Assembly (NCBI RefSeq): GCF_901709675.1
Contig: NC_051101.1
Coordinates: forward strand, 8,948,501-9,012,500
Direction of reading: 5' to 3'
Length of the DNA: 64,000 nucleotides
Source: Syngnathus acus
Lineage: Eukaryota; Chordata; Actinopteri; Syngnathiformes; Syngnathidae
The position numbers were made by a program, and so were the translations under genes. Below the pieces are notes generated by a model, which saw only the letters and a list, made by a program, of their open reading frames with translations, did not search any database and was not told the DNA's origin. This document shows, piece after piece, positions 10,777-23,100 of the stretch (position 1 is the first letter of the stretch; every line of letters starts with the position of its first letter).

Positions 10777-13700
10777 ATTAAATTAAATTAAATTAAATTA
10801 AATTAAATTAAATAAAGCTTCGCTCCCTCAGTTAAGAATGTTAAAATGGAATCAGCAAGCCTGTAAATGAAGATAATTTAAGTCTGGAAGAAATTCATTT
10901 ACTTCCACTGGGAAAATTTGGATTAAAATGAGAACATCTTGTAAGTTAGCTAATGTCTCGGAACAGATTGTTTGTCTTTGCAAATTCCACTGTGTATTCA
11001 AATTGGACTGTTTGTGTTCTCCCCAGTCTGGTGCACTCTGGGCCTGACACGGGGTCCACTTACTCGGGCACCGAGCTCTTCTTTGCCACTCGAACCGGCA
11101 CTCGCCTTGGAATCGAGACTCATCTTTTCCGAGCTGAAACCAGCAAGGATTTATCCCTGTGGACTCGACAAATAGTCAACGGCTGTCACGCATCAGCCGA
11201 GATGATCAAAGAAGTCAGTACCAGTGAGTACAGCGCCGTCACACTGACAATGAATGTGAATGTATATACACAGTGGTACCTTGACTTAAAAACCTAATTT
11301 AATCTCATAGCTACTGTATTTAAAAATCAATTCTCTGCTTTGAAATGAATTAGAATGCCACAAATGGAAATAATGAAACATTTGAGGCCAGGCCACAGTA
11401 TCCCTGCAAATTTTAGTTGTAATTTATAATAAAACATAAAAGAATGTGAAGCAATAAGCTTGTTCAAAGGTCATACAGATATACACAGATAGCAGTACAG
11501 TCGTGCATTTGTGAAGACTTCCTTGATGAGTGACATCCGGAGCTCTGACTCCGCCTCCAGTTTGCCACTTTCCTCGCATGACTATCTGCTTCCTTTTGTA
11601 TCTGTGTGTTCTTATACCTTCAATAGAGTGTGGCTTTTCTTTTTAAACATCACTTATGCGTTGGCTTGCAACACAGAGCCAAGCGGAAAAAAAAAAAAAA
11701 AGATTAATCAACCAAGCAATTTCTCAGAATTTGCATACATTGTAAGACAAGGTATACCTGCATATTAAAATCAAAAGCTTCTTTAAAATGAATGTCACCT
11801 TAAACATATCCTCTGTGAATTGAGATAAAAATGCATGGAAGTATGAGGATGGAATAAATCACGCGGCACAGGTCACTTCCTCAGATGTGTTCAGGCCTGC
11901 TGCAGCAGCACACATCCCGAGAAGGCGAGGGTATGCGTGGCGCACAGCCTTTAGTGCTGCGAGCCTAAAATAAAGTATTAAACCAAGCTCACCATGTGGA
12001 TTGTCAACACAAACGTCCACAGAAGGTAGAAGAGAGCCATATGGAAGATGTTTACAAGCTATTTATAGCCGAAAAGGGCATTTTTCTACGTGTTTGTAAT
12101 TGTTTATTTACTGTCAAGGGAATTCCAACAGTACCCCCTCCCCCTTTTCTCTTTGCCTCCCTTTTCTCTCCCTGCACAAAATGTCCTGGGAACTGCACGT
12201 CTCCCATGGGCGCCCGCCCCCACTCCCTCCCCTCATCACACAGTGCCAAGTTTCACTTCAGACCTCTTGTATCCGGCAGTAAAATCCACTCCATGCCAGC
12301 TTCACATACTACTCGTTAATTTGTTTAGCTCGTTCAGTAACTCGTCATTTCTGCTTCATTTGATTGTCGCGTTTGCACTCACAGCAACTGTTCGATCACA
12401 TCTGCAGTTTCAAAACGTAAACACCTAAACGTGTTTTATCGCAGTCATATTGTTTTGGGGAAACGTGACTTTTCTGAATTGTATTTAGAGCCATGACTAA
12501 TTGTTGTCTAGACAGAAGGACATGGTTTGTAGCGGTTTTAGAATTGACAGTTTTTTTTTTCCATCTATTGATTTCTTTTAGTTCACACAAGGACAAGTGG
12601 TGGCAAAGGTAAACAAAAACCACGTATCATCGTTTCATGTGTGGAGGGAAAAAAACTGCACAACAAACAGCTGCCAATTCAAGCTGAACTGCAATCATGC
12701 ATTATTTAGAAAGAAATCAAGTGAAATGTGCTCTGATGATAAATAATTAATCCGGTTAAATAAAAAAGTATCGGAATAATATAAGCTCCTTGGGGAAGAT
12801 CTCAGCACTCAACTTGCGCTAAATGACTGAGACTGACTTTTTTTTTTTTTCAGTCACACACCAAGAATCAAGTCACTGAGTTTTCCAATGTGAAAATCCT
12901 GTGCAGGAATTGAATTTGTCATCTGAATGCAAATTATACTTAGAGCTTAACACAGTGTGGACAAATGTTCCTTAAGGGCAAAACAAACATTCAATTGGAA
13001 TTCAGGTTGTATTGTTGTTACAGACTCCACTAGATAAAGGTTGCACAGCATTCGGTTCTTAACTGCTGAATTATGCAAGTTATACATATATTAAACATCC
13101 TTATTTTCTTTATAATGTAATATTCACTTTTCATCAGATAGTGAATGTCAAGTTTTGTTTATTGTTTTGTTTAAATCTTTGGCAAAGAAAGAAAAAAGAT
13201 CTATTATAGATATAAGTTGTTTACATGTTTATGTTCGTAAACAGCTCATTTAAAAATAAATTAACTACGCAAATAATAACAAGGAAAGCTGAGGCATGCT
13301 GGAGTCGTCAGATTTATAAATAGCTGTATGACTTATAGTGTTTTACCAAATGTCTTTTTCTCTGAGTGGACGTATAGGATTACAATATTTTACCAGCTCT
13401 GCAATGACACCTTAAGTGCAGAACGGCGAGTTTCTAAAATCATCATCATCATTTAATGTCCTTTCCAAGCTCAAACATGACAGTAAAATCCAATGTGGTC
13501 CCATTACAGGCTTTTATGGTTTATGCATATTATGATTAGCATCTACTGTATGTATCACATCAGATCCTCTGCTACTTTTGCTTGACCATCACAATTTCTC
13601 TCACTCTTTTGCCTACCATCAGAGAGAAAGAAAAGACCATTGATGCCACTTGAGAAACGTTCTCGTACTTTCTCTGTCTCATTCTGTGCGTGCGTGCGTG

Positions 13701-16700
13701 TCGCTAGTCATCGGATAGTTTCACTTTAAATCTGCAACTACAAGAAATGTAATTCTGCCCAGGGTTTTTCAACTTCTTTCTTTGTGACGTTGTATTGGTC
13801 TGTGGTTCACACACTGAAAAAGTAGCCCTTTGAATTGATTTGAATAAAACAGAAATAGGCAAGTTCCTCAATTCAATCATGCGTAACAGATGCATATGTT
13901 CAAAATAAGTCAATTCAAAATGGGTTTTTTTTGTGTAGTAGAGGAGGAGAAGCAAGAATAATATACCAAAGTGCATCTGGCACACACATTTAATATTATA
14001 TGTAGCCTAGTGGGCCAAAAACTGCCTTTATTATGCAGAAACATTTGACAATAAATGTAATGTTTCTTCCACAACCTTTTAAATGCACATTTCTTGACCT
14101 TCTTATCATTATAGAAATGTGTGCTTTCGTTTTGGATTACTTTGATGGATTTGATGTAAAGGTCCAAATGTGTGTTAGCAACAGCATGAGAAATAATCAA
14201 CTGGGTTTTTTGTTTTGTTTTTTCCAATCATTCCACTAAACATGGCAAAAGTACTATTTCAAGTGCTGTTTGAGAAATGTTTATTGGGATTGAGAGTATC
14301 TTCTGGATTCCGAATGTAAACACTAAAGAAATAAATCAGAGGAATGTAAGAATATGTGGTCAGGAAGGTGATCGACAATGTCACGTTCCGATTTGGGTAA
14401 AAATTTGGGTTACGTTGTCATTGTTGTTGTTGTTGTTGTTGAGCAGCATCCGGCTGGATTGTGGAAGAATTGTTGCTGTTCATCTGTTCTTCATTCTTCT
14501 CCAGCACATCTTTCCCAAAGTCAGATTTTTTTGCACTCGGTTGTAGTTCACATTAAACAAATGATGGAAAACTTTGAGATTGGGAGGCGGAACTTGTGAA
14601 GCAAATCCGTTCGCTGGTATCCAAGCAACTGATGAATTATCCACTCATGCTTTTGACGTAATAATTTAAGGCAATGTGGCACAGTCAGAAACAATTGCAG
14701 TTTGGTGCTCATGGGTGGGTTCTCTGGTTCTCAAATAATGAAATGCAAATTGCCGTAGCTGACAAATTGGCTATGATTGACTGTGACATTAAGTGTAGTG
14801 ATTGCGATTGTGAGCCAATTCTTTCAGCAGTGTGCTTTTATCATTTAAAAAAAAAAATAACAAAAAAACTCATGGAAGGGTTCAAGTCGCATGTAAAACG
14901 ATGTCAATAGCATTTTTTTTTCTACTAAATTATTCCATGTAAATGTGCGGTAGAAGACAACTATCTGCTGACGTGAACTACTAGTTAATTTAAGAATTTC
15001 CATGTTGTGCTCAATCATAATGTGACGCACAAGATCGGTGATCAAACGAGAAGCTCGATTTAGTTCTACAGTAGATGAGGTTTCACTGTCAACAAAACCC
15101 ATCCTAGTAAGAAAAGATGCTGCAGTGCACATACTTGAGTAAACACACGCATGCACGCAAATATGGGCTCTCTGTAGACAAGCACTCACACGCGCGTGCA
15201 CATTAAGTGTATACACATCCTTTTCAGGCTATCAGTAAACAATAGCAAGATAATAACTTGCCTCTGGCTCTTCGCCCAAACATGCAGCTCAGTAGAGGAA
15301 ATGATGTCAAGAGAGAGGAGCTTAAGAAATTTATATTTTAAAAAAAAAAAGACAACTGCATGGGAACTTTTATGTGTGTGCCAAGACAGATGTCAAGATT
15401 TTCAAATCTCGGAACTTCAATGGACTCTGAGGGGCAGTGAAACAGATGTGACATAAAAGCACAACATTGTTGTGTGAAAAATAACTGAAATGCAAAAAAA
15501 GAGAGATTGTAGTGCTGCTGAACAGAGAAATGATGCCCAATGGTGCGTGTAGCCGGCAAATAATCAGTCAGCGTTAAACGTGACATAACAAATAACTATG
15601 GAGCATACAGTATGGCGATGAGCCTGTGTGATTAATTACACACTTTCCAAAGGGGCGCTGAGCTATGGTTGCTTTTATGAAGCATTTGGACTACATTACA
15701 TAAAAAAATCGGCATCCATATCCAGATTACTCTACCAATCTTAATTTAAAGAGAGACAGTTGGAGATCATTTCTTGAGGCTCAGGGTCTAACTATTTGTA
15801 ACTATTTATTGTAATATATTTTTAAGTAGCCTAGTTATTGCATCTACTTATGCATGTAATTAATACCCCAGTAAGCTCAAATTAATTCAGTACAATTCAA
15901 AACAACATGACTGTCAACATTTATACAGTTGTTTAACATACCCAAGCAGAATTTCTGACGTTGAATTTTTTTTTTTAAGATGACTGGGACCATCTCGCTA
16001 TTTGATTTATTGCAATGTTTCGTTTAAAGACGGCGACTCCCTGAAACGCCTTTTAGTTTACTATGAATCACATGAAAAAAATATGTCGTTTGAACGATCA
16101 CTTCTGTTTTCTTTGAAGGACATTAGAGAAGGGAAAAAAAATAAAGGAAATGTTTGTTACTGTGGACACATCACATTTGAACTTTTAATAGTGGGAAGAA
16201 CTTTCTGCATTACTTTTCCACTCACTTTTTTCCTTCCGTTTCATAGAAACAATTGAGGGTTATCATTTACAGAGTTGTTTTTTTAATGTCATTTTAGGTT
16301 TTACTATTAAAAGTCACTTAAAAGTTAACCAACTTTTACACTACAACCACAATTTAAATGGAGAACAAAAAAGCTCTTACTCAAATAATGTATGCTCTCA
16401 ATAAATCTCTCAGGTTGTCTTTACCTGGGTCAGGAGTCCCGGCTGGTGATCCACTACGAGCAAGGTTTCTCCGTGTTGGCTGAACCCAAAGTCCAAGACG
16501 TCGAGAACGGGAACAACGGACGACGCCATAGTCCAACCAAAATCCGAGTGCTCCTGTCCTACCCTTTCGAAAAACTGAGGATGTCATCAGACGATGGAGT
16601 TCGAATGCTGTTCCTGGACTTTGGAGGAAAGGAAGGGGAAATTGTGAGTGTTTTCTTTTCTTTTAAAAACACAAAATGACAAGTTTACATGCAACAATCA

Positions 16701-19102
16701 TAGTTTAGGTTTTATGACCGTGAAAAGAAGTCAAACAGAAAATAAAAATACTAACCTGTATTTTATTGGACTAACCATTAACCGGCAGTATGTTGGAAAA
16801 TTGCAGTTCACTCATAAAATAACTCCTGAAATAAAATCAGCTGCAGTTAGCGGGCTCTCCCAAGACTCCCATGCTGTGAGACTTTTAATCAGGTTCAATC
16901 ACTGCGTAACAAGTCGAGGTAGCATTTTTTTTTCCAATAAGTCAGGACCAATTACAGTCAAGATTAATAAAAAATAAAAAATCAATGGAACATGTGCCAC
17001 TGCCTTATGAAATGTTGGCATTTTCATTTTGAAAACCGTCACTTTGTTTCATCCCCTGATCAACATTTGGTGACACTATGAATATTAATGTGGGTTTCAT
17101 TTGCTAACAGTTTTTAGAAAGACAGCAGTGAAAATGCTAAAAGGGACTAAATTAATTACCCTCATGGTTTATGGGATTTAGCTAATGTAAATGTAGATGT
17201 TTTGTCTCCATACATTCCCTATTTACAGCTCAGTAAAAATGGAAATTCTCTGCTATGAGGGGTGATTGTCAACACGGCTTCATCAAAATCCCAAGGCACT
17301 TGTGGATTTGGCTGATGGCTCATTAGCTCAACTTTTGAAAGACAAATCTGCTGGGCCTTTGCTTCATCTTGTTGACTTTACTGTCATTATTTGGCACAGA
17401 CACAGTCTGTTTCTAAATTTGTCTCCGCTCTTGACTGTTTACCTTTCCCGTTGAGAGATGTGGACTGAACCAGACCAAAATAGTCATCTGAAAATTAAAC
17501 TGAAGGTCTGCATATGAGCTATGTTAAAAGACAACCCGGTTCAATCCTTTCATATAGAGAACCAAAACAACCACAACAAAAATAAATAAAAGTATAAATT
17601 AAAACAAATGTATCAAATATAATTGAATAATAAATATTTAATTATATGTATATTTATTTTGCTATATTTCTTATTTATTTTGTAGTATATATATATATTT
17701 TTTGTTTTTATTTCCGTATATTTTTGAAAGTACGTGTAGAAGTCGTCGTATAATTTGCATATTCAGAGTTTTGTCAGGGACGGTAAAAACTGTGCTCCAT
17801 AAAAACACACCACCAAACTGTTATTGGACAGCTTCAGCACTATAAACATGAACCTATCCTTTAACAGCTTAGAGTATGTTTATTGTTCTGAAATAGCAGA
17901 TGCCAAAATTCTTCACACACATTCAAAATTAGGTTGAACAGATTTCATACAGTTTTATAAAATTCATAAATGATCTATGCAGATTAAAAAAAATAGATCA
18001 AGAATGGGCAACTTAACAACTTGACAAAAATGCCACTTTAAATTTAGACAACTTAAGTACTCTTAATATACTGTATTTTACATTTTTCATAACAACTTCA
18101 GTGCATGTACTGTATGAAAAGTCCATAAAACGATTTGAAACGAACTATACACTGTATAGAGTATATACTAAAAGTAATGTTTTTTTTTTGTTTTTTTTTT
18201 GCCAAAGCAATTTTGAGCTGACAGACTTCAAATTACATTTTGTCAACTCAAGCACTTTGTCCAGGTGTTTACCGTTTCTGCTTGAGGCGCCAAAACTGTA
18301 GCGCTAACAAGGAGCTCTTGATGCTACTCGAGGACTGAAGTCAGGGATACCTGCACTTCAAGGTTGATTATCCGTTTTCTTTTTACTGTAGGGATGAGTG
18401 GACACCGAACCTGGTTGTGGATTTCTTTTTTTTTTTTTTTGCTACCTCAATTTTCCGGTGATGCTCCGATCGATCGGGCACCGATTGTGATTGGCCGATT
18501 TCCAACCAGATACCAGCCCTTGTACTGTTTAGCATCCATCCCCTTTTTCTTTACAATATGTCCCAAAACAGTGTCATCGTATTCATTTTGATTGCATTTT
18601 AAGTTGTTAGCAGACTAGTGTAAACATGCAGACAGACTATAATTAATGCACCGTGGTTTACTGGAGAAAAGCTGTCATTATCAAAGTTTTATTGGAAGAA
18701 GCAAACCGCGATTTAAGAGGGAATTTATAGGTTGAAGCTTCCTTCCAGGCCTCAGGAAAGAAAGTGAGTCATAGATTCATGAAATGGTCCATTGTTAGGA
18801 AGATAAAAGGTCTTTTGTTCTTCCACGTTTTAATAGGAATGTCTTAACCTTGTTGCAATGGGAAATGTTGACCTTTTAATGTCATTTTTACACTTGGGAT
18901 GTGCCTGAGTAATTTTTTACACTTACTCGGGATGTGCCTGTTTATTTTGCTTCCTCTGTGTTTCATGTTACATGTACAGAATGTCACTGTATCCATTGTT
19001 CTCCTGCAGCAACTGGACCTCCACTCGTGCCCCAAGCCAATCGTCTTTATCGTCCACTCCTTCCTCTCTGCTAAGATCTCCAGGCTGGGCTTAGTGGCCT
19101 GA
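2961..19102 (+). CDS. sntb1: beta-1-syntrophin, 3' part (7 coding exons, 5' end outside window)
   Basis: Syntrophins are cytoplasmic adaptors that tie dystrophin/utrophin complexes to channels and signalling proteins at the membrane. Exons: 2961-3204, 8157-8274, 8369-8458, 10286-10425, 11027-11223, 16414-16643, 19010-19102. All have AG/GT borders and join in one frame of 1112 bases, giving about 370 residues. The first exon opens [20 protein letters not shown], the stretch just after the PDZ domain. The second half of the split PH1 follows ([21 protein letters not shown]), then PH2 ([34 protein letters not shown]), then the syntrophin-unique C-terminus ([32 protein letters not shown]) ending RLGLVA and TGA at 19100. 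The wording fits SNTB1 better than SNTA1 or SNTB2. The exons for PH1a and PDZ must lie left of position 1. The sixth exon carries a polar insert ([16 protein letters not shown]) between conserved blocks. No frameshift seen. Confidence 0.96.
4107..4127. repeat. (GTAC)n microsatellite
   Basis: About five self-complementary GTAC units in the second visible sntb1 intron. The run is a perfect palindrome in every register. Confidence 0.85.
5047..5118 (+). pseudogene. tRNA-like module 1 (Gln-type body)
   Basis: A 72-nt cloverleaf-like stretch whose body resembles vertebrate tRNA-Gln. The acceptor stem GGTTCCA/TGGGACC pairs over 7 bp with one G-U. The A box TAGTGTAGTGG and B box GTTCAAATC fit pol III consensus. 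The anticodon loop reads CTCTTAC, placing CTT where tRNA-Gln has CTG. The anticodon and T stems each have one A-C mismatch, so a working tRNA is unlikely. Confidence 0.7.
5282..5353 (+). pseudogene. tRNA-like module 2
   Basis: Same design as the first module, 235 bp downstream. The anticodon loop is CTCTCAC (CTC), the loop seen in tRNA-Glu, on a Gln-like body. A and B boxes are kept. A run of ten T lies 61 nt after the module. Confidence 0.7.
5517..5588 (+). pseudogene. tRNA-like module 3
   Basis: Practically identical to module 2 over module and trailer, with loop CTCTCAC. Its downstream spacer is interrupted by a LINE fragment at 5679-5951. Confidence 0.7.
5679..5951 (+). mobile_element. 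LINE-type 3' fragment with ATGG tail, inserted in the tRNA-like array
   Basis: The sequence runs from CATGTTCTCCCCGGGC through GGGATAGGCTCCAGC to GAAAATGG and then (GGAT)n. This is the 3' end of a LINE family very common in teleosts (RTE/L2-like; the exact family is not settled by eye). It is flanked by ATGTTTTACCA at 5669-5678 and 5952-5962, a target-site duplication of about 10-11 bp. It is 5'-truncated with no coding part. Decayed copies on the other strand lie at 45730-45945 and 57938-58070. Confidence 0.8.
6036..6107 (+). pseudogene. tRNA-like module 4
   Basis: Resembles module 1 (loop CTCTTAC, TGGGACCT end). The A box differs by one base (TAGTGTAGTAG), which should weaken it. Confidence 0.7.
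6271..6342 (+). pseudogene. tRNA-like module 5
   Basis: Loop CTCTCAC as in modules 2 and 3, with both internal pol III boxes kept. Its upstream spacer differs from the others at a few bases (CACTTGAGAACG). Confidence 0.7.
6500..6571 (+). pseudogene. tRNA-like module 6, most diverged
   Basis: The acceptor begins GGTTTCA. The anticodon loop is CTTTCAC (TTC, Glu-type). The T arm CTGAG-TTCAAAT-CTCGG pairs over all five positions (one G-U), closer to real tRNA-Gln than the other modules. It is offset by 229 rather than 235 bp. Confidence 0.65.
6651..7577 (+). repeat. degenerate telomere-like (TTAGGG)n array with higher-order structure
   Basis: More than 900 bp of hexamer-based repeat, G-rich on the plus strand, mixing TTAGGG with variants such as GCTAGG, TTGGGG, TTAGAG, TTACTG and TTAGTG. 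Marker variants recur in fixed order. TTACTG occurs at 6685, 6763, 6901, 7075, 7261 and 7417, at intervals of 78, 138, 174, 186 and 156 bp, all multiples of six. TTAGTG occurs at 6793, 6943, 7123, 7309 and 7465, again all multiples of six. The longest clean TTAGGG runs are only about four to five units (near 7034 and 7218). It lies inside the hAT element, not at a chromosome end. Confidence 0.9.
8712..9049. mobile_element. hAT-like MITE, ~338 bp
   Basis: The left end CATAGGTGTGTCAAACTC and the inverted right end TAGGGGTATCCAACTC are imperfect inverted repeats. They continue into GGCCCGGGGGCC and GCGGCCCGCG, the pattern of common vertebrate hAT termini. Flanking 8-mers GTCTAAAT (8704-8711) and ATCCAAAT (9050-9057) match at 6 of 8. 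The interior is AT-rich and noncoding. It lies in a sntb1 intron. Confidence 0.7.
10734..10815. repeat. compound (AAAT)n/(AAATT)n microsatellite
   Basis: About eleven AAAT units run straight into about seven AAATT units in a sntb1 intron. Confidence 0.95.
11271..11390 (+). repeat. dispersed repeat fragment (CAGTGGTACCTTGACTTA type)
   Basis: It begins CAGTGGTACCTTGACTTA, and a related start recurs at 26545. This beginning is familiar from dispersed teleost DNA-transposon-like repeats. The 3' limit is uncertain. It starts 47 bp after a sntb1 donor site. Confidence 0.45.
14420..14441. repeat. (TTG)n microsatellite
   Basis: Seven TTG units in a sntb1 intron. Confidence 0.85.
18389..18560. repeat. 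possible MITE remnant
   Basis: The stretch TAGGGATGAG ... GATGCTCCGATCGATCGGGCACCGATTGTGATTGGCCG resembles dispersed teleost repeats built on CCGAT/ATCGG motifs. Ends and target duplications are not clear. Intronic in sntb1. Confidence 0.3.
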
Positions 19103-20124
19103 TGGCAACCCCCGGGTGGATTTCTGTTGCTATGGCCACATCTCTGCAGACCACGTGCAGGAGATAGACAACATTCAGACCAAGACCCAAGCTGAGGGAA
19201 TGTAGCCTCTCTTTGGTCCACGAAACAATGAAGAAGCAGGTTGAGATATCGTGCTTGTTTGTCAAAGAGCTGGAAACTGACATCAGTGAACAAAATGTAC
19301 TCGGAGCAGATGGACGGATACGATGAACGTGAAAAACGATTGGGCATTACTGACACATTCACTCATTTTATTTCAGTTACTATAGAAGTAGTAAGTTGAT
19401 TTTATTTAGCAATTATATTTAATTTATTCATGATATCTGTGAAAACATTCTGAATTTCACTCTGTTTACTTTTTCTCCTGTTAGCAATATAAACAGTTTT
19501 AATCAACTATACAATCCACAGAAAAAATGATTTGGTTTTTGGGTGAACGCTAACGATAAACCTATATTTCACTTGCAGGTTAAATTAATTCGACCTGAAT
19601 TTTTGAAGGCACATGTCCAACTGTTCGATGGTTCAATACCTTTTGCACAAGTTCCTGTTCTCTAGTTAAGAAGCTAAACGGCAAACTTCTCAATGGATGT
19701 TTGATCCACATCCTCCTTTGACACTTCCAGTCTCTCGGCATTACTGTTGCAACAAGATGATGACACCCTGTGACACTCAAAGCTCAGCGCTGATCAATTG
19801 TGAGGTGTCGTCTTGGTGTTATGAAGTTCAAATGTGAGCAGCATCTTTAAATAGCATTTCTATTTCAAGCAAGAAATGTATTGTGTAATCTGCCGCGTTC
19901 AGGCATTCGGTAAATCCAGACGGGAGACGATCTGTCGTTCTACGTTCATTTTTCTGGCATCCATCAACATGCGTACAAACTTCTTTCATGTACTTCCTAC
20001 TTCCTGTCTGTTCGTCTCCTTTATATATTTATTGTATCGTTCAACTCCTTGTTAGAGAACAGTAAGTTATGCTACCAAATACCGAAACGTTGAACATTTG
20101 GACAGTTTTAAATTTTATCGCTCA

Positions 20125-20130
20125 AATAAA
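20125..20130 (+). terminator. candidate polyadenylation signal of sntb1
   Basis: AATAAA about 1 kb past the sntb1 stop, followed by AT-rich sequence. It is the first clear canonical hexamer seen, implying a 3' UTR of roughly 1 kb. Confidence 0.5.
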
Positions 20131-23100
20131 GTCAACTTGTAATATTTATAGTGCATTTTAGAATCATCCTGAAATTTTACCTGAAAGCCAAATATCCTTA
20201 TGGTTTTGTGAGTATTATATTTTCCCAGAATAGAAAACTCAACCAACTCAAAATACATGACAGTATTGCTTGAGAACTTTGCATTCAAAAACCAACTGTG
20301 CTATTAGTGTTGAAAGTCAACTTATATTTTTGCAACTCCGGTGAATGAAAAAAGTAGCTACGCTAAAGAACTATGTAGGATATGACCACATTCCTCTACC
20401 GGTCATAAATTTCAGCTGTTCTTAAAATATTAGTTTTGCAGCTTGGGATCATTAAATATAAATTAATGAATTATATCTATTAATTTCAAATCCGAAAAAC
20501 ATGACGGTAGTCTTTATCAGCCCTCTGACCATTTCTTTTCCTTCTAGTGATTGCCATCATCACATGTAAGACAATACTGTACGTGTAACTGAGTGCTCTA
20601 ATGTAACAAAATCCACCACCAAATGATCAGCCTATGTGGAACATCCAAAGTCAAACGTACAATGAGGAGTAAAGTATCGTTAGGTCTTTTGCAATGAGGC
20701 AATCAAGCATTAAAGCAAAAACACTGCAGCCACGTCGTTCTTGTGCCTTGGAAATTGATCGTTTTTGCGAGGAATACCTCACAGGTTGAACGCGGAGCAA
20801 CATTGTGTCTTGAGGACATTTGCCACATTAGCAGTAGTCATCTGATATATTGAGTTTCACATGCTTTGTTCCCTTTTTTTGTGCACCATGAACAATGATT
20901 TCGCAACATGTTTTTGTGTCTTGCTCAATTGATCGTTGCAATTATGAAGGCGCAGCAACAATTGTAGAAAGACGACAAATGCCACAATCACAAGAAAAGT
21001 ACAGCGTGAGAGGTTTTACGCTGCTTCAGAATAATGCCTTCATTCGTCATTCGGAATAACAAACCAATGTTTTTAACTCAATGGATGCACATAAATGATG
21101 TATTTCAAATGGATTACGTTTGTTTTTTTATTGTCCTGCCTGTCTCTTCTGTGATTATTGCAGATCTGTCAGCACAATTATGCAACTGAACACTTTGAGC
21201 TTGTTTGGCTGTAACCCATGAAGGACAGATATTTAGTCAATGGTCATACAATACTATCGTACTGAAAGATTATTCTAATGGGAAAAGTGTTTGAGTAGTT
21301 TGTGTAATGAGTGGCTTTTAGAAAAAGTTACGTTAATTTCAGCCCACTCAGCAAACGATTTGAGAGAGAGAGCGAGAGAGAGAGAAGACGGCTAGGAATA
21401 ACTTTGTTGTCCTGAGCACTTTGTGCACAATTGTGACTCTGACATGATTTAGTTCTAGTTAGTGAGCTAGCATCCGCACTGCCACAAAGTAATGAAGTGT
21501 GGTTAAGAAACTTTATAGACTTGGATTGTTTAACACAAGATTTATTATTATTTTTTAAACGTGAATTAAGTCCAGCTCCCTCCGTGGATCATAAACTATA
21601 ATATGGTAAATGAATTTTCTATGCGGTAGTGTTGTGTGAGGGCTGATACACCAATAAATTGCCCATCCATGCACGGTCACTGAGCTTTTCCATTGACTCG
21701 GAGAAGAATGGCCTCTATGACACATATTGTCGCCTCTTTGTTTTGATTGCCTGCTAGATTCATTAGCAACTGGCCACAAAGGTTTGAAGCGTATACAGTA
21801 TATTTTCAGCAGCTAGTAAACTAGCTATTTAAGATTAAAGTGGTAGAAGATTAATCAATCATTTTTGATGAGTGATTAATGGTTGCGATCTTGTTGAACT
21901 TAAAATGTCAAGCCTCTCAACAGTAAATATTTTCCCCATTTCTGCACTTCTCCAATGAAAATAGATTTTGACACAGATTGGCAGTGTCAAGTTGACTGGT
22001 GGAACTAAAATGTCCCATCGCTAAAAAAATATGCTTGGAAACTCTTCCAGGTGCCAGGCCAGATAATTGACTTTGTTAATAGTTAATCATGACTATGTGG
22101 GTGGAGAGACGGTTCACTGGTTTCCTTTGTGTCTATTTTTTTTCCCATTGTCTTGGCTCTCACTTGGTCGTGTCAACCCTCAGGCTGTCAGCTTGCCATT
22201 GTGTCTTGTACGTGTGATTAGTCAGTCTACTTAGCTCCAGTTTCTTTTGAGGGAATGGGGGGGGGGGGGGATCATTGTTATGACTTGATGTGTTCGTGTA
22301 CTTCCATCAGTCGAAGACAATACATGCAGGTGTTGTAACTTGTTTATGCGTTGCATGGTAGCATGATGGGCTTTTGGCTCATTCTCCATTTGCATTCCTC
22401 GCCCGCCTGTGGCTGGTCCTTACAGGTTGTGGTTTATTTGCTTGTTTGTGTGTTTGCATGCTAGGGAATAAGCTATAGAAGCTTAAGATTGCAGGAGGGA
22501 GAGAGGGACCCAACAGGCTGCATTGGAAATTGAAAAGTTCCAAAAGTTATTCAGCAAGATGAGAGGCTGACAGGCCCAAAGAAACACAAACTTACATGTT
22601 TGGAGGATTTGCATTGATTATTTAAACGAGAGATGATTGCAAGTGAGGTGCTTGTCCTCTGGGTTTGATTTGCAAGTCTTTCACTTTGTTAAAGGTGCCC
22701 CCCCCCATCAACCTTCATGGGTATTGACTGGCGAGAGAAACAATTTGAAGCAAACAAAATTGAGCATTGCTTTTATTTGGTTTACTGAATTGCGTGTGGT
22801 GCTTAATCCAAACACTCCCACATGTAGACCAGTAAAAGCATGCTTCTTATTGGGGCAGAAACAATAAATACATATTCCATAAACAAAGACTTGTTCCTAC
22901 TGAATTGCTTTTGGCAGAAAATCAAACTTTTGAACTAATTTGAAACTATGTTAGTTGAACTGACCTTTAAGGGGTTTTCAAACCAAAGCAACGCCATTGT
23001 TAGTTTTTATTGGAAACCAATTGAAACTGATCAAACAATTAAGTGTAGCTATTGTCTATATTGTTGCTCTTTCTCTAATATATTTCATTTTAATGTAATG

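Noticed and set aside
12040-12075. miR-30-like string TGTAAACATC on the minus strand (miR-30 genes lie near ZFAT in human)
   Set aside because: The match is limited to the seed region and no hairpin arm is visible around it.
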